Source of the DNA: Adineta steineri
Taxonomy: Eukaryota > Rotifera > Eurotatoria > Adinetida > Adinetidae
Direction of reading: 5' to 3'
Assembly (NCBI GenBank): GCA_905250115.1
Contig: CAJNOI010000151.1
Span: forward strand, 158,178-222,177
Length of the DNA: 64,000 nucleotides
A program made the translations under genes and the position numbers. The notes under the pieces were generated by a model. It searched no databases, had not been told where the DNA came from, and saw only the letters and a list, made by a program, of their open reading frames with translations. This document shows positions 25,100 to 38,131 of the stretch, in pieces (the first letter of the stretch is position 1; each line of letters begins with the position of its first letter).

Positions 25100-26568
25100 T
25101 TAAATTACCATTATTTTGATTAATATCAGGTTGTTCAATTTGATTTTCTTCTTGAACTAATGTATCTCCTATTGTATTCATTGATGATAATGATGATATC
25201 ATTTCATTTTCTTTTGTTGAATTTTCTTCAAATTATTTTTCTAATGAGAAAAATTTAGAAATAAATTCCGTTTTAACATACCATGATGATCTTGTGTTCC
25301 ATCATTTGACTATAAATTTCGTTAAATCTTATTAAATCTCAATGAAATAAAATAAAAACATACATTATTTGATTGAATAATATGATTCGTATCATCTTTT
25401 TCTATTTGTTCATCATCAGTACTTGTTCTTTCATTTGATTGTGATCTTTGTCTATTTCCAAAAGATTGATGATTAGTTAAAAGTCTTTTCGAAGAATAGA
25501 AATTCTAACAAAAAGAAAAAATAAATCATAAAAAAGTTTTTAATTTTCTACTTGTTCATTTTCTTTCTTTTCATATCGTTGACATCTAAGAAATAAAATA
25601 AAATAAAAAATTCTTTTTTTGTTCAAATTACTTTTGACATGGAATAGATTTTTCTACATTTTCAATAAGAAATGATTGATTAATATGAAAACCACCTTGA
25701 TGATATTTATATTCACAACAAGTTATTAAATGTCCTTTAATATGTCCATTTATATATAATTTTATATCAAATGGATATTGAGCAAGACGTTGAGATTTAA
25801 ATGAAAATGTATCTTATTGAAAAAAAGATTATGTATTAAATGGAATATATATAACTTACCACCTTTTTTTAAATAACCTTTATAAACAATATTTCTTTGA
25901 TCATTCGGATTTTGTTTTTGTTTTATTATAATTTCATCGATTTTAATTGATGATGAAAGATTTTTTTTATAAATCATTCTTACTTGGCATGCTTGAGATA
26001 TATTAATTTCAGGTGAATAAATATCATTTCTCTAAATTTCAATATAAAACTAATATTGATTATTTTCTATAATTACCTGTAAATCATTATCAAATACATT
26101 CCTATCAAATTTTCTTCTATGCTAAAAAAATACAATTAATTTTTGTTAAATTATTCTTTTTCTTAACAAATCAAACCTTTCGAAAAGATGAATTTCGTTT
26201 ATTTTGTAAACGATTAATATTTGAATAAATTATCTTTAAGTATTAAATTAATATAAATAAGATAAGAAACAATAATATATACTTCATCTTCAGACGATGT
26301 GTCATCATATTTAGATAAGAAATCTTTACAAATACATCGACATTGTTGCAAATTTAATAATCTGAAACAAAATTCAGATTTATTTTAACGAAAAAGAAAA
26401 ATTTATTTTCAATTATTTTTACTTTGCTAAAGTTTCTTGATAAATATCATTTCTTTGTCGTTTATTTCTTGAATAAGATAGATATTCACGTTCACGATTC
26501 ATCTTTGTTTTTTTATATAAAATACATAAATTTGAAATTGAATTAGAAATACAAGGATCTCTAGACAT
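25100..26568 (-). CDS. second ERICH3-like protein, diverged DUF4590 domain
   Basis: Multi-exon gene, ATG at 26568 (MSRDPCISNSISNLC). Exons lie at about 26568-26422, 26363-26281, 26225-26178, 26124-26080, 26035-25857 and 25814-25630, followed by acidic Ser/Gln/Glu-rich exons to about 25100. The domain is recognised by comparison with the copy at 1.3-2.9 kb: CQVRMIYKKN, VYKGYLKKG, FSFKSQRLAQYPFDIKLYIN and CCEYKYHQGG occur in the same order as the family hallmarks. The GGEN and LGGKR motifs are lost, so this copy is the more diverged. Cysteine-rich CRCICKDF in an early exon is not seen in the first copy. The acidic tail matches the Glu-rich C-terminus of ERICH3. Whether the tail ends before the ART-TPR gene or runs into it cannot be decided from sequence alone. 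Confidence 0.6.
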
Positions 26569-28427
26569 TAATCTTCTTAATAATTATTATTCGATAATGA
26601 TTAAATTAAAAAACGAATCTTCAAAATATACAGACTCGGATGTAGAAAATGAATGAGTCGTTATCGTAATGTAGAAATAAAAAAAAAGAAAATCGTTGGT
26701 TGGTAAAAAAAACACGGTGTGTATGTCTATATATATATATATTTATGATGAATGAATTAAAGAAAAAGAAGAGAAAAATAAGTATGCAAACATGTGTTGT
26801 TCTTTTTTTTAAAAACATTTTTTAATTTAACATTTTTCATAAGACATTATATTAACCACAAATAACAAAAACTCTTTTTCAATAAAAATAAATTTTTTAA
26901 ATAGGAATTAAAAGAATAATAATATTAAAACATTTTTAATGAGTGAAAAACATTATTTATTATTCATGAATACTAACAAATGTCAGTTTACTCGAGTTTC
27001 AAAACGAAAAATCTTCAAGTTTTTTAACTCAGTCAACATTTTTCAATCTTATTGTTGTTTAGAAGAACTATTTATTCAATAAATATTTTTATATTAATTG
27101 AACATTTATTTTAAAAATGTTTTAACTCTCAACTGTATAATTATACTAACAAAATCTATACTAAAATGTAATCTATAAGTAACAAACTCTCAAGGATACT
27201 CATTAATGGTTAACATCATATGATATTATGCCGCATGAATTTTTCATTAAAATAACGAGAAAGATAGATCACGTGTTACAGTTTTTGTAGTGATGTAATA
27301 TAAACTTTGATGACACGTGGATAATTCTCATGAAAATAAAACATGTTTATATATTTTATCAGAATATTGATATCGATCAGTAATAAACTCTATACTATGA
27401 TAATGTCAAGTGAGAGTACATATTATTTCGTACTTTTAAACTATTGAATTTATTCTTAAAGAAGAATTATTTTAGTTCATAATAGAATAATTGTATTGTG
27501 CTAAACTCTATGAATAGATTGAGCGAGTTTGTTTTAATTATAGTTAGTTCTCGAAATGATCAAAGTACTTTTTTTTTTATTGTTTGGTTGATTTAATTGA
27601 TAGTTTACATTTATTCGTTCGATGAATTCATCATATTGAATCTACACAAGTTTATTTATTAATAAATCAAATAATTACATTGAGTCAATCATTTTCATGT
27701 TTTATTCATCGATTGTTGACTAAATATTAATGGATAACATTTCATGACACTCTATTGATTTGCCCGAAGTAAAAAAAAAAGAAGAAGATGATTATCATCT
27801 ATATGTTGATTTGTATTTTTCTATGATAAAAATAAATGTAATTATCATTCTCATATACTATATAACGGGCGGATCGAAAGTTTTAAGACAAAATACTTGT
27901 TTATTTTTTGCCTGCTTGAAAGTATTTCAAATTTCTATCACTCTCATTTTTGCAAAATTGATTTTTTGACGAAACGACGTTTTACATAGAAAGTAGTGCT
28001 CGAGAAAATACTATGGCTTAGTTCGCTATCACATTTTGTAACGATTTGTCCGTTCTACAAACTTACTCACCCGTTAATAGAAATGATTAGAAAAAAAAGA
28101 AGATATTCATGTGATTTACATCAAATTTTTATATTTAAATAATAAGTATTTCTGAATTTTAAAAAAATACAACGAATTATTCCAAGTTAACATTAATATA
28201 TATATATTTAAAAAAAACATAAATAAAATCCATCATATTCAATTTCATTTTCTTATAAACACATAAGATTTCCATATAATAATCGAAATCTAAAGATTCA
28301 ATTTGTTCCATACATTGTTTTTTTTTTCGTTGGATCTATTTGTTTATTGTTCAATTATCATATATTAAACAATCTATTCTTGATTTGTTTATTAATAATT
28401 CTAGTTTAAAATAAATTCATAGATTTG
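26569..28427. other. intergenic, nothing recognised
   Basis: AT-rich; a TATATA run lies near 26728-26741. No exon can be supported. Confidence 0.5.
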
Positions 28428-29873
28428 TCATCGTTGATCATTTGTTTCATTAATATGAATAGAAATTCGTTGATTTTTATTTGATTTTTGTTCATAATGA
28501 CTAATTTTTTTATTTATATGAGAATTTTCTTTGGGTAAATTTTGTAATGATCTTCTTCTTTGATTTAAATTACAATTATATGTTGATCGATCACAAAACC
28601 ATAGATGTCGAAGAACTTTTGCAAAACTTTGTCGAAATTTCGAACAAAATATCGCATAAACAATTGGATTTGATGCTGAACTAATTGTTATTAAAAGCAT
28701 TGTGAATGCAATGAAATATGGTGTTTGAATAAATTTAGGAAGAGGATGAATTGCATTTGTATCAAATAAAATAAATATAAGAACTTGTGGACTAAATGAT
28801 ACAAAATAAATGAGAACAACAGTAAATAACATTTTAATAACACCTCGACGAGATTTTAATGTATTATAACAACCACCTTTTTGATGATAATAATCACCAC
28901 CACCTTTTTTCTTATGTTTTGATTTTAATAATGAAGAATTATTTTGTACAGAAAGATATTTCGAATATGAAGGATTATTTTCTTGACAATAAGTATTTTT
29001 ACGACCATTCGATGAAGGTATATAAGATTCAGCTATTGTTATTCTACTACCCATATTTTCATCATTATCAATATAATCATCTTCATCATCCATATCATTC
29101 TACAACAACAACAACAAATCCATAATTAATTGAGAAAAAAAAGAGAATCATACCTGTGTTCGTTGATTATTTCTTAATTGATTTAAATTAAATGATGTTT
29201 GCAGTGTATCATCAACATGAAATAATTGTGTTGCTATTCTAGTATAACAATAAATTTGTAATAAAAGTGGAATAAAATAAAAAATTGTTGATTCAATTGA
29301 TTTATGAATAATATATCCACGTTGATTTAAATGAAGATTTTTTTGTGAATATTCTAAAGAACATGAACGATGTGATGGTGATCTTGATACAATACGTAAA
29401 TAAATAAGATTTGGTGATGCACATAATAAAGAAAAAAACCAAACAAAAAATGTTATTTGAGCAACATGTTTTTCTTCACGTAAAAATTTTGAACGTAATG
29501 GATAAACAATACCAATAAATCTTTCAATTGTAACTGCACACATTGTTAAAACAGATGCATATTGAGCTAAGACAAGAATTGATCGAATTAATTTACAAGC
29601 TATTTCATTTAATATCCAATTTCCATTTGTTGATGAAACAAATTGAATTAAATCAGGAATATTTAATAATAAAATTATTAAATCACAACAAGCAACATGA
29701 ACAATAAGACGATTTGTTAATGATCGTCTCATACGTGAATCGATTTGAACTGATATTATTACTAATAAATTACCCAATACACCAATTATTGCAATTAAAA
29801 GAAATAAAATTGTTAATATAAAATTTATTTTTATATTGATCGACAAACGAATATTATCTTCACTTTTATTCAT
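28428..29873 (-). CDS. class A peptide-type GPCR
   Basis: Two exons, 29873-29154 and 29099-28428, join in frame at TQ/NDMDDED. Seven helices are present. TM1 has GNLLV; TM2-TM3 have the disulphide Cys in EIACKLIRS; TM3 ends TIERFIGIVYPLRS, an ERF variant of DRY; TM6 reads KMLFTVVLIYFVSFSP, lacking the usual CWxP Trp; TM7 has SSASNPIVYAIF, a canonical NPxxY. Intracellular loop 3 is long, polar and acidic and is encoded across the intron. The tail is basic. The pattern fits neuropeptide receptors rather than the lineage-specific single-exon orphans nearby. ATG at 29873 (MNKSEDN) is chosen because a TTTTGTAG acceptor-like site lies just upstream, so a 5' exon may exist. Ligand unknown. Confidence 0.85.
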
Positions 29874-31957
29874 TATTTCATTTTTAAAAAACTGTTGTTT
29901 ATCTACAAAATAAATAAGCAAATTAAAATATAGAAACCTACGCATTCTTACTTAGTATGTATCATTCAAGAGATTTTTAATAGAAACTTTTTATGAAAGA
30001 AAGAAAGAATTCTTTGTACACGTCATAATTGTTAATTCTTAATTCTATTATAAATTTATCAATGCCTTTAAAATATGTCTTAGACTTTTGTATATTAAGA
30101 AATAAAGAAGAAAAAAAAGGTCATTTATTAATATATTATTCATCAGAATCAATAAAATATAGATATCTAGATAGAATAATCTTATTCTTTACTATTACAA
30201 AATGCAAAAGAATAGAAAAAGAATTCTGTTCGTTTCTAACTAGATTAGATTTACTCGTAGAAAATATCGATACTTATTGACGTTATACGTACTAATTTCT
30301 CTAAGTGTCTACGGTCATTGAGTTAATGTACTTGTTGACTAATATAGTGGATCTATAATCCTACATATTTTTTTTTCTTCTCTTTCCAACAAAGAAAAGA
30401 AGAAAAGAAGAAAAAAAGAAAGAAAAGCTTATGATTCTAAAATCTTGTGATAATCATATAGAAGATTAAGAAGAAAATAAATCATTGATTCATCTACAAA
30501 ATAATAATCATTAAAACCCAATGAATAGATGAAGATAATTCTTCTTAGATAGTTCCAGACTAAAAGAAAAAAAGAAAGACATATGTTAAGAATTACTATT
30601 TTATATTAGGAATATCGTACAACTTACTTTTACTAATACATTTCTTAATTTTATCTCAATATATCACTATATTATATAAAATCTAATGATCTCTTTAATT
30701 TCAAATAATTATTTCAAAATTATATTAGATTTTATTTCATTTCTTTACAATATTATTTTACAATTAGAATAGAAAAATAATATTTTTCTGTTATAATTGT
30801 ATCCTAAATATTGAAATTAATTGATTCTCCTCGCTGAAAAATTTGATACTTCTTCTATATATGTATATTAGACTAATTAATAAGAAATGCAATGAAAATA
30901 TTATTGTATAACTCATTGAATTTTCTCTAATTGAATCTATTTGTCATATTAATAGATTGATTTTAGTACATTTTCTCATAATAAGTATAACATAAGAATA
31001 ATATTCTATGACCCTGTCGAAACTATCATATTCTTTGTCATTTTATATATACAAAAATAAAAATAATAGATAACAATAAATCATATAAGAGCCTCTTTTT
31101 TTCCTTCTATCAAACACAATAACAATAACAAAAAGAAGTATCATCATTCCTTTGAACATTTTAATAATTTTTGTGATTCTCAAAAAATTTTCGCATAAAT
31201 TACATTTAAAGATTTATGAAAAACAAAGAAAGAGAAATGTGTCATTACCATTTTGTTTGTAGTGTTGATTGTTATCTTGATATATGTATATTTTATTTAC
31301 TTATTGATTATTCAATCTAAAGATGTTAATAAAAAGGTTGAAGAAGAAAGTCATTAATAAAACATTTTCTAAACATTAATTAATCTTATTCTATAGAAAA
31401 AGAAAAAAAGGTAAATAAAAGCATTAACTTACTTTCAAAGAAATAAGATGCTTACGCCTAACTTTCTTTTTTTTTTTTGATGAAATAAGAAGTGTTTTCT
31501 ATTTGACATTATTCCTCCTAGGAGATTTTTCTTGAACAAAAAAGAAAATTGAAATAAATATTAAACATGACAATGACAATCTAGTCTTCCTCCTATGCCT
31601 ATTGATGCCTACTCTTACACGCTGTTGTTTTTTCTTTATTGATATACTTTTGTATTATCCAAGATTGATTTCACGTCGTCTTTTGTCTTTTGTCTTTCTT
31701 CTATTGACTATTTAGGAGACAAATGTCATCGAAGTCAATAATCATTGTAGAAAATATTTATAGAGATAAATATTTAGAGAGAAGAAAAAAAGAAGAGCAA
31801 TGCTTGATTTCAGTTGTATTAATAATAAATGTGATCAATATGGATAGAATGACATGAAAACAACGAAAGATCAAATTATTAACTGATAGAAACAGATGCT
31901 ATCTATAATGGAATCTACAAAATAGAAGAGCAATAATAGCTGAAAGACAAACGCCCT

Positions 31958-32040
31958 CCTCTCTTCTTCTTTTTTTTCTTACTTTCACTCACAAGAAGAA
32001 GAAGAAGAAAAAAAGGAAAAAAGAGAAAGAGAGAAAAAAA
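31958..32040. repeat. homopyrimidine then homopurine tract
   Basis: CTCTCTTCTTC-type tract, a short spacer, then AAGAAGAAGAAG and purines to about 32040. The arms are complementary and could form a hairpin. Confidence 0.6.
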
Positions 32041-34146
32041 ACGTCTGAACAAATAAATATTTATATATTTCGATAACAATTTAGTGATAAAATCAGAAAA
32101 CTAAAAAGATTCATTTAATGATTGGAATTGAAGATAAGCAGTTTTGTTTGTCATTATTATTCATCCTATGTTTTTATTGTTTACAATTCTCGAAATCGTA
32201 AGATATTATTTATATTTTATATTTTAGTTAAATGTTCGCGCGAATTCTATTCATGTTTATATGCAAAAATATCATTAAAAGACCATCCAAGCGTGTAAAT
32301 ATGTCGTTAGACACTATCCAGGCGTAAAAATATTATTTAAATAATGATTATTTTCTTTTTTTTTTCTTTTCACTATCAACAAATCATATCTAATATATTT
32401 CATTAATCTAATAAATCTTCACAAAATAAAATTCTAATTTATGACTATGTCGAAAAAACAAATTTAATAAATAAATCAATAAAGATTTATGTTTAGATCA
32501 ATTTTCTATATTAAATTTATAATATAAAGTATCATGAAATTTATTATTAATAAACAAAACAAGGAAAATATTACAAAAGAAAGATGAAATCATATAAAAG
32601 AGAGAATAATAACAGTATTTCTTTCTATATAGTATTCATGTTGAATATGTTTAAAGAACATCGCTAGGAATATATTCAATCAACAATAATAGGAAATATC
32701 AAAAAGAGTAACGTTAGATTTTGTTACATATCAGAAAATTTACTATCTTTCTTTCTTTTTTTGTATTGTCGGACGTTATAATAAGAAACCTATTGTATGT
32801 ATGAAGTAAGTGAAATTGATATGGATTAGATTGGTCTTTGAAAAATGAAATTGTTTTTTGAAATAAATACTTTATCTTTATACGTACTTGAAAATAATTA
32901 TATTTTTTTGTCGTCTTGTAACTTAACACGATTTTTATTGAATTTATTCATATTGATTTGTGAGGAGCTTAATTTTCCATATAAATATAAACGGTATAAA
33001 ATCTCCATATCTCTTTTGTATAGTATCAAAATAGCTTTTCATGGAGATATTTATAATCACGAAATTTATTAATAAAAAATGTTTTTATCTTTCTATATTC
33101 TACTATAAAAATCGTATTTCTTATATTACTCTATTGATAATTGAAATTTTGTAGTAGAATATGAATTTGTGCGGTAAGAATTGTATCTTATTATAATATT
33201 AAGTTTTTTTCTGCTAGTATAAAAAGAATCGAATAGAATGTATTCCTATATCTTATAATATATTTCGATTATAGTATATTTGTTATTTAAATAGTCAATA
33301 CTAAAATAATCAATCTATTAGATATGTAAGTAGTAATGAAAAATCGAGAATTTAATAATAGATGATAGAAAATATTCTTTTCTTTATCGACTTATTTTTT
33401 ATTCTATGATTTTTCGCTACTTCTTCATCTCATATTATCACTTTTATAATGAATAACTTCCTGCACTTCCATCTTTTTTATTCATTCACGCTAAACTGAG
33501 TGTAAAGTAAAGAGAAAAAAGCAAAAATTGCGTATATGTATATCGTAAGAAAAAACAATGAGTAAAAGTAAAGATGTGAGTAACTTTTCTTAGCCAATAT
33601 TACTGATATTCACGTTTTAATTATTTTTGACAAATAAAAATCCTGTTCCAAGTGCAAACAGGAAAGTTACATGTCTGGATATGATATGGAAAAATTGCTC
33701 ACTACATGACAGATGTAAAAAATATGTTAGGAATCTCAATAACTTCAAGAAAAGAAATGCAGGTACATCACAAAATTTTATAGACAGATCGTTCGTGTTA
33801 ATGATTATTTACAGATATATATGATAGAAAAAATCAAGGCCATACCTGACGATCTTATACAAATGCTGTGTACAATCAATGCAGTTTCTTGATAGTTGTA
33901 AGCGGTGATTTTTTTTATGATGAGTGTTTGAGATGATCGTAATAGACAATAAAATACTGTATATAATGGCTGTAAACAGTTCTTATAGAAGTTTATCATT
34001 TTTCATCGTTAAAAATCAGTATACCACCAGTTACAGTCGGTCGTGATTGATCTAGGGAAGAGAAAAAGAAAAAATATTTATATGTATATCGTACCACGAG
34101 ATGAGGAAAATTAATATATGACAGAATGAGTAAAAGTAAAAATGAC

Positions 34147-34250
34147 AACAGCTGACTATTATATTTCCCAACAAAGCAGAAATAAGCAAAAATTTCATTC
34201 ATTTTATAATTATTTTCTTTTTATTAATTTTTCGATTATAGTCAGCTGTT
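34147..34250. repeat. 13-bp inverted repeat pair
   Basis: AACAGCTGACTAT at 34147-34159 and its exact reverse complement at 34238-34250, 104 bp end to end. No target duplication is visible, so transposon origin is not claimed. Confidence 0.5.
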
Positions 34251-34371
34251 AGGAAAACTTTCTATTCTAGTTTTCAAATTTATTTTCACATTTAATTAAT
34301 TCACAACTACAATTATTTTAAATTTTTATTCATCAATTTTCTTCTATAAAAATAAATATTCAAAAATTCGT

Positions 34372-35013
34372 TTATTGATTTAGTTTTTTAGAAATCTCTT
34401 CGAAAATTATTTTTCCCATTTGATCATAACCAGCAGCTTTCAAATGAACAAGATCATCCCAAATAGCATTTCTTTGATTAATGTCTTTGATACTATGATA
34501 TGGAATATTTTTATCAAGATCAATAAGACAAATTCTTGTTTTATCTTCATAAGTCTCAGCAAAATTTCTAATCATTGTATTTAATGTTTCTCTTTCTTTA
34601 TCTTGTCTATGTTCTGGTGAATTATGAGCATTTTCTATAACAGTCATAACAGCTAATTTTGTATTTTGATTTGTATTTTCAAGAACCATATTATACATTA
34701 ATTTTAAGCCTTGATTAAATATATCTACACCTTTTTTATTATAACTTAAATCATTCGCTCCACCTAATATAATTATCCAATCATAATATGATTTATCTTT
34801 ATTTGATAAGAGTTTTTCAAGTCTTTTAACCATTGATGGAACAACATGATCACCACAATGACCTTGTTGATCAACAGTTATTGGAATATTCAGAGATGAA
34901 AATAAATTTGTTAGTTGAATCGAATATGGATGAAAAGATAAACCATAATTAGTAAAACCAGCAGTTAATGAATCACCAATTGCAAGAAAACGAAGAGATG
35001 ATAAAGATTGCAT
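34372..35013 (-). CDS. GDSL/SGNH esterase, anchorless copy
   Basis: 213 residues from the ATG at 35013 (MQSLSSLRFLAIGDSLTAG). SGNH blocks are intact: nucleophile Ser in GDSLTAG, the GGANDL block with its Asn, and a C-terminal DDLVH supplying the Asp-His pair. Such enzymes hydrolyse acyl or acetyl esters of lipids or sugars. It is a close inverted copy of the gene at 63.55 kb: within the shared 120 residues most positions are identical. That copy has a 30-residue hydrophobic leader. Here the homologous DNA upstream survives (in frame it reads IIFISLLFNSK before the Met) but has a TAG, has lost the leader ATG, and lacks about 30 bp. Translation should therefore start at the internal Met and give a soluble protein. 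An AAC-AG acceptor-like site at the Met leaves a small chance of an upstream exon. Confidence 0.85.
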   Translation of the reverse strand: MQSLSSLRFLAIGDSLTAGFTNYGLSFHPYSIQLTNLFSSLNIPITVDQQGHCGDHVVPSMVKRLEKLLSNKDKSYYDWIIILGGANDLSYNKKGVDIFNQGLKLMYNMVLENTNQNTKLAVMTVIENAHNSPEHRQDKERETLNTMIRNFAETYEDKTRICLIDLDKNIPYHSIKDINQRNAIWDDLVHLKAAGYDQMGKIIFEEISKKLNQ

Positions 35014-35052
35014 TTTACTGTTAAATAATAATGAAATAAATATTATATACAA

Positions 35053-38000
35053 TAATGTATTACACTATTTGTATGTACACAAAAGACAGACGTTTGTGTC
35101 ATAAGATAATGAATCATTCAATATTAACCTTGTATAATCGGATAAATAAAATATTCGTTTCTGTCACGTGTCATATATAAAAAAAAAGAAGAAGAAAATC
35201 CCATACGATAATTTATTGGTTGAATATAAATTTATCTACATTATTGATCATATTGATATTTACATGAACATATGAAGTTCTTAATAACTATATATCAATA
35301 ATTGATAGATATAGATAAAATAATGTGATTTATGTGTAATATAGTTGTATTTGTTGCAATCAAAAAGAGAGAAATAAAAATTTTATTATGGTAATTTAAT
35401 AATACTAATAAATCTTATTTTATTAATTTAAGTTTTAAATCTTTCTGTTAAAATGATTTACTATGTTTGAAAAATAAAAATATTAAAACTATCACAATGT
35501 CATCAAATGTAGAGAATAGCAAGAGTTTTATTTTTCTTCGAATTCATGAAACTTTTGAAAATGTTCTCTGATTTCTAGTCAAGATTTAGATCTCTCCAAG
35601 ATATAATTACATAAGAAAATGTATCTAATATCCAAACAAATCGATTTCAATGAAAGTGACTAGAAAAAAATATCATACAATGGTTTTAAAATAAAAGTTG
35701 TAGTATTTATTATGGATAAGGTTATTTTATGTACATTTTTCTTCTTCGACACCTACAAAAGTTATATGACATAAATTGTAAATCATATGTAGAGGATCAT
35801 TTTCGAATATTTTCTTTTTAGTAAATATTTAATTCATTTTTACTCATCGATTAAATAATTCAAATTCTTAGTTATATTCTATGATATATTCATACGTATG
35901 ATGTGTTGAACAAGGAAGTTGCATTTTAGAAAGAGACGTTCTTCTATTAATGTATATCGATTGACAATTTCAATATTATTCTCATAAGATTTCAATGTTG
36001 TACATTCAAGATATCTTGAGTGTGTGAAGGTGTATGTTAATTTATAAAAGTATCGACACGTACTTCATCATTCTATTAAACAGATTTAAAAAGCTTTGTA
36101 TTACTATTTATCACTGATCTTGATCATAAATATAATATATTTGTTTATCATTGATCATAGGTATTATGTTTGACCTAGAAAAACATTTCATCCATCAAAA
36201 CTTTGTTTTCAAAATGTGTAAGTGCATTTCTCAAAAAAACAATTTTAATAAGATGTTATCTTGTCTTACTTTTTAATTGGAATATCTTGAAGTAATTATT
36301 TCCTGTTAGTTTTTTTTAATACAATAATATCGTATCAGAGGAATTCAGCTAACTAATAATACTATAATGGGTTTTAAAAAAAAATAAACAATCATAATAA
36401 ATATATATGAGAGTATAGAATAGAATTCCGATTAATCTCTTTCTAGAAAATATTTCAATTCTGAAAACGTATCGAATTGAAAATCGAAACTTGAATTCGT
36501 ATAGACATTCTTCAAATAACATTTTCTTACATTACCATGTAGAGATGCTTCATAATAAAGTATACAATAAAATATAAATGCATAAATATGAAAACAAAAT
36601 TATTTGTAGATAATAGACACAAGATTCTCTTTGACAAATATATTATATCAATAAATGTGATCTGTTAAAACGGATGTTTTTTTTACAGTATGACATTTAA
36701 GAATATAAATATGCTATTTTTGTTCTATGAAAGTTCCTAAATAGTGTAATTATTAAGATTCAAAATATCGTTTATTTTTCCATTTCCTTAAATATAAACA
36801 ATGTTTCATAAGTATCAGTCTCATTTTTAGTTTTCTTTTACGCGTGCCGCATTCAAGGATGGAGCGATATTGAATATATATATATGACAAGAGTAATATC
36901 TATCTTATTAATCAAAAAAAAATTTTGTTCACTTTGCATCAAATCTAAGTGTTTCAAAAAAAAATTTGTCGAAATCATTTAGTTTTTTCTTATGAATACT
37001 TAATTGGTTAGTAATATTATACTCCGCAAACAATTATTTTCACGTACACATTTTTTTGCAAAACTAATTATTTATTATCTTTTCATCGATGTAGTTTTTT
37101 CTTCGAATTAATGTAAAGTGAATGGAATTACTTTACATTAATAAATGAAATATTACTCTTACAAAATATATATATATATTCAGTATCATCCATTTGAATC
37201 CAAGTTCATATGCAGACGCTAACCTATTTTGACACATCAACGACATAATTAAAGAGAAGTATTAGTAAATTATAATTCATTTCCTTCAAAGAAAGAACGA
37301 GCTCATATAATCCCTTTTCTTATCCTCTCATTCCCTCGAAAACCGATATGAACCCAGGTACGTTCAAATAGTATGAAATATTCAAATAAGATATGTTGGT
37401 TCTGTAGTAAAGAAGCCATAGTAAAAAATAGCTTGTTGGACAAATAAATATTTCTATCCGAGCTAGTACTATATATTATAATTTTTTGTGTTTGAAAGAG
37501 TATATCAAGATGCAGTGCAATACAGAGAACTCATTTTACGATTCTTACTTTTTAAGTAGAGAAAGGAATCACAAGATGAAGATTTCATGAGATCCTTCAA
37601 AAATGAGGACTTGTCAACTTTAGTGTCTGTATATTTAATAAATGAAAAAGCTTAATTAATAAAGGATTGTGTACTGTACTGAACTTTGGCATGCTCTTTC
37701 TGACAAGAAAAATAAAAATATGTAGTATGAATATGGATAAGAAAATTTGTTTTCCCCGATCGAAAATGTGTAAACTGAGAAAAAACGAAAAAGATTTTTC
37801 AGCTTTTCAAAAAGGAATTATGAGAAATCTTGAAATTTTTTAAGAAAGAATGAGTTATCGAAGGAAAATGTTATCCCATGTTATGGTTACCTATATAATA
37901 TAATAATTTCTTATGAGCTGCTCCAAGAAAATAAAGATAAAGTAACATCCATAGTATTTATCTCAATTTCGACTATTCTAATAAAAATTGACTTTTTTCG

Positions 38001-38131
38001 ATGAAAGGAGAATCATAGGTAATGATGTGATGTGACAGCTAAAATTGATTCGTTTGTGTTTAAAATTCTATTTTTGTTTCAATCCCTACCTTTATTTTTC
38101 AGTTGATATTCAATATATCTCATAATTTTCA
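35053..38131. other. gene-free region
   Basis: About 3 kb, AT-rich, with short AT runs (37157-37169). No exon, RNA gene or transposon end could be supported. Confidence 0.5.

Larger units (their letters stand above)
29946..34371. other. long gene-poor region
   Basis: About 4.4 kb without a credible gene. It holds homopurine/homopyrimidine tracts (30367-30437, 31958-32040), a perfect 13-bp inverted repeat AACAGCTGACTAT at 34147-34159 and 34238-34250, and two loosely similar stretches near 33535 and 34078 sharing TATATGTATATCGTA and AATGAGTAAAAGTAAA. Confidence 0.5.

Noticed and set aside
30367..30437. Complementary purine/pyrimidine arms as a structured RNA
   Set aside because: Explained by low-complexity TTTCT/AAAGA runs common throughout the intergenic DNA.
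33627..33824. 65-residue plus-strand frame with KVTCLDMIWKNCSLHDRCKK
   Set aside because: Attractive Cys pattern but no neighbours, no splice sites of note and no known family.
33535..34140. Possible LTR-like direct repeats (shared TATATGTATATCGTA and AATGAGTAAAAGTAAA)
   Set aside because: Similarity is patchy, ends lack TG..CA and target duplications, and no retroelement coding lies between.
34147..34250. 13-bp inverted repeat as a miniature transposon
   Set aside because: No target duplication and only 104 bp long; kept as a plain repeat.
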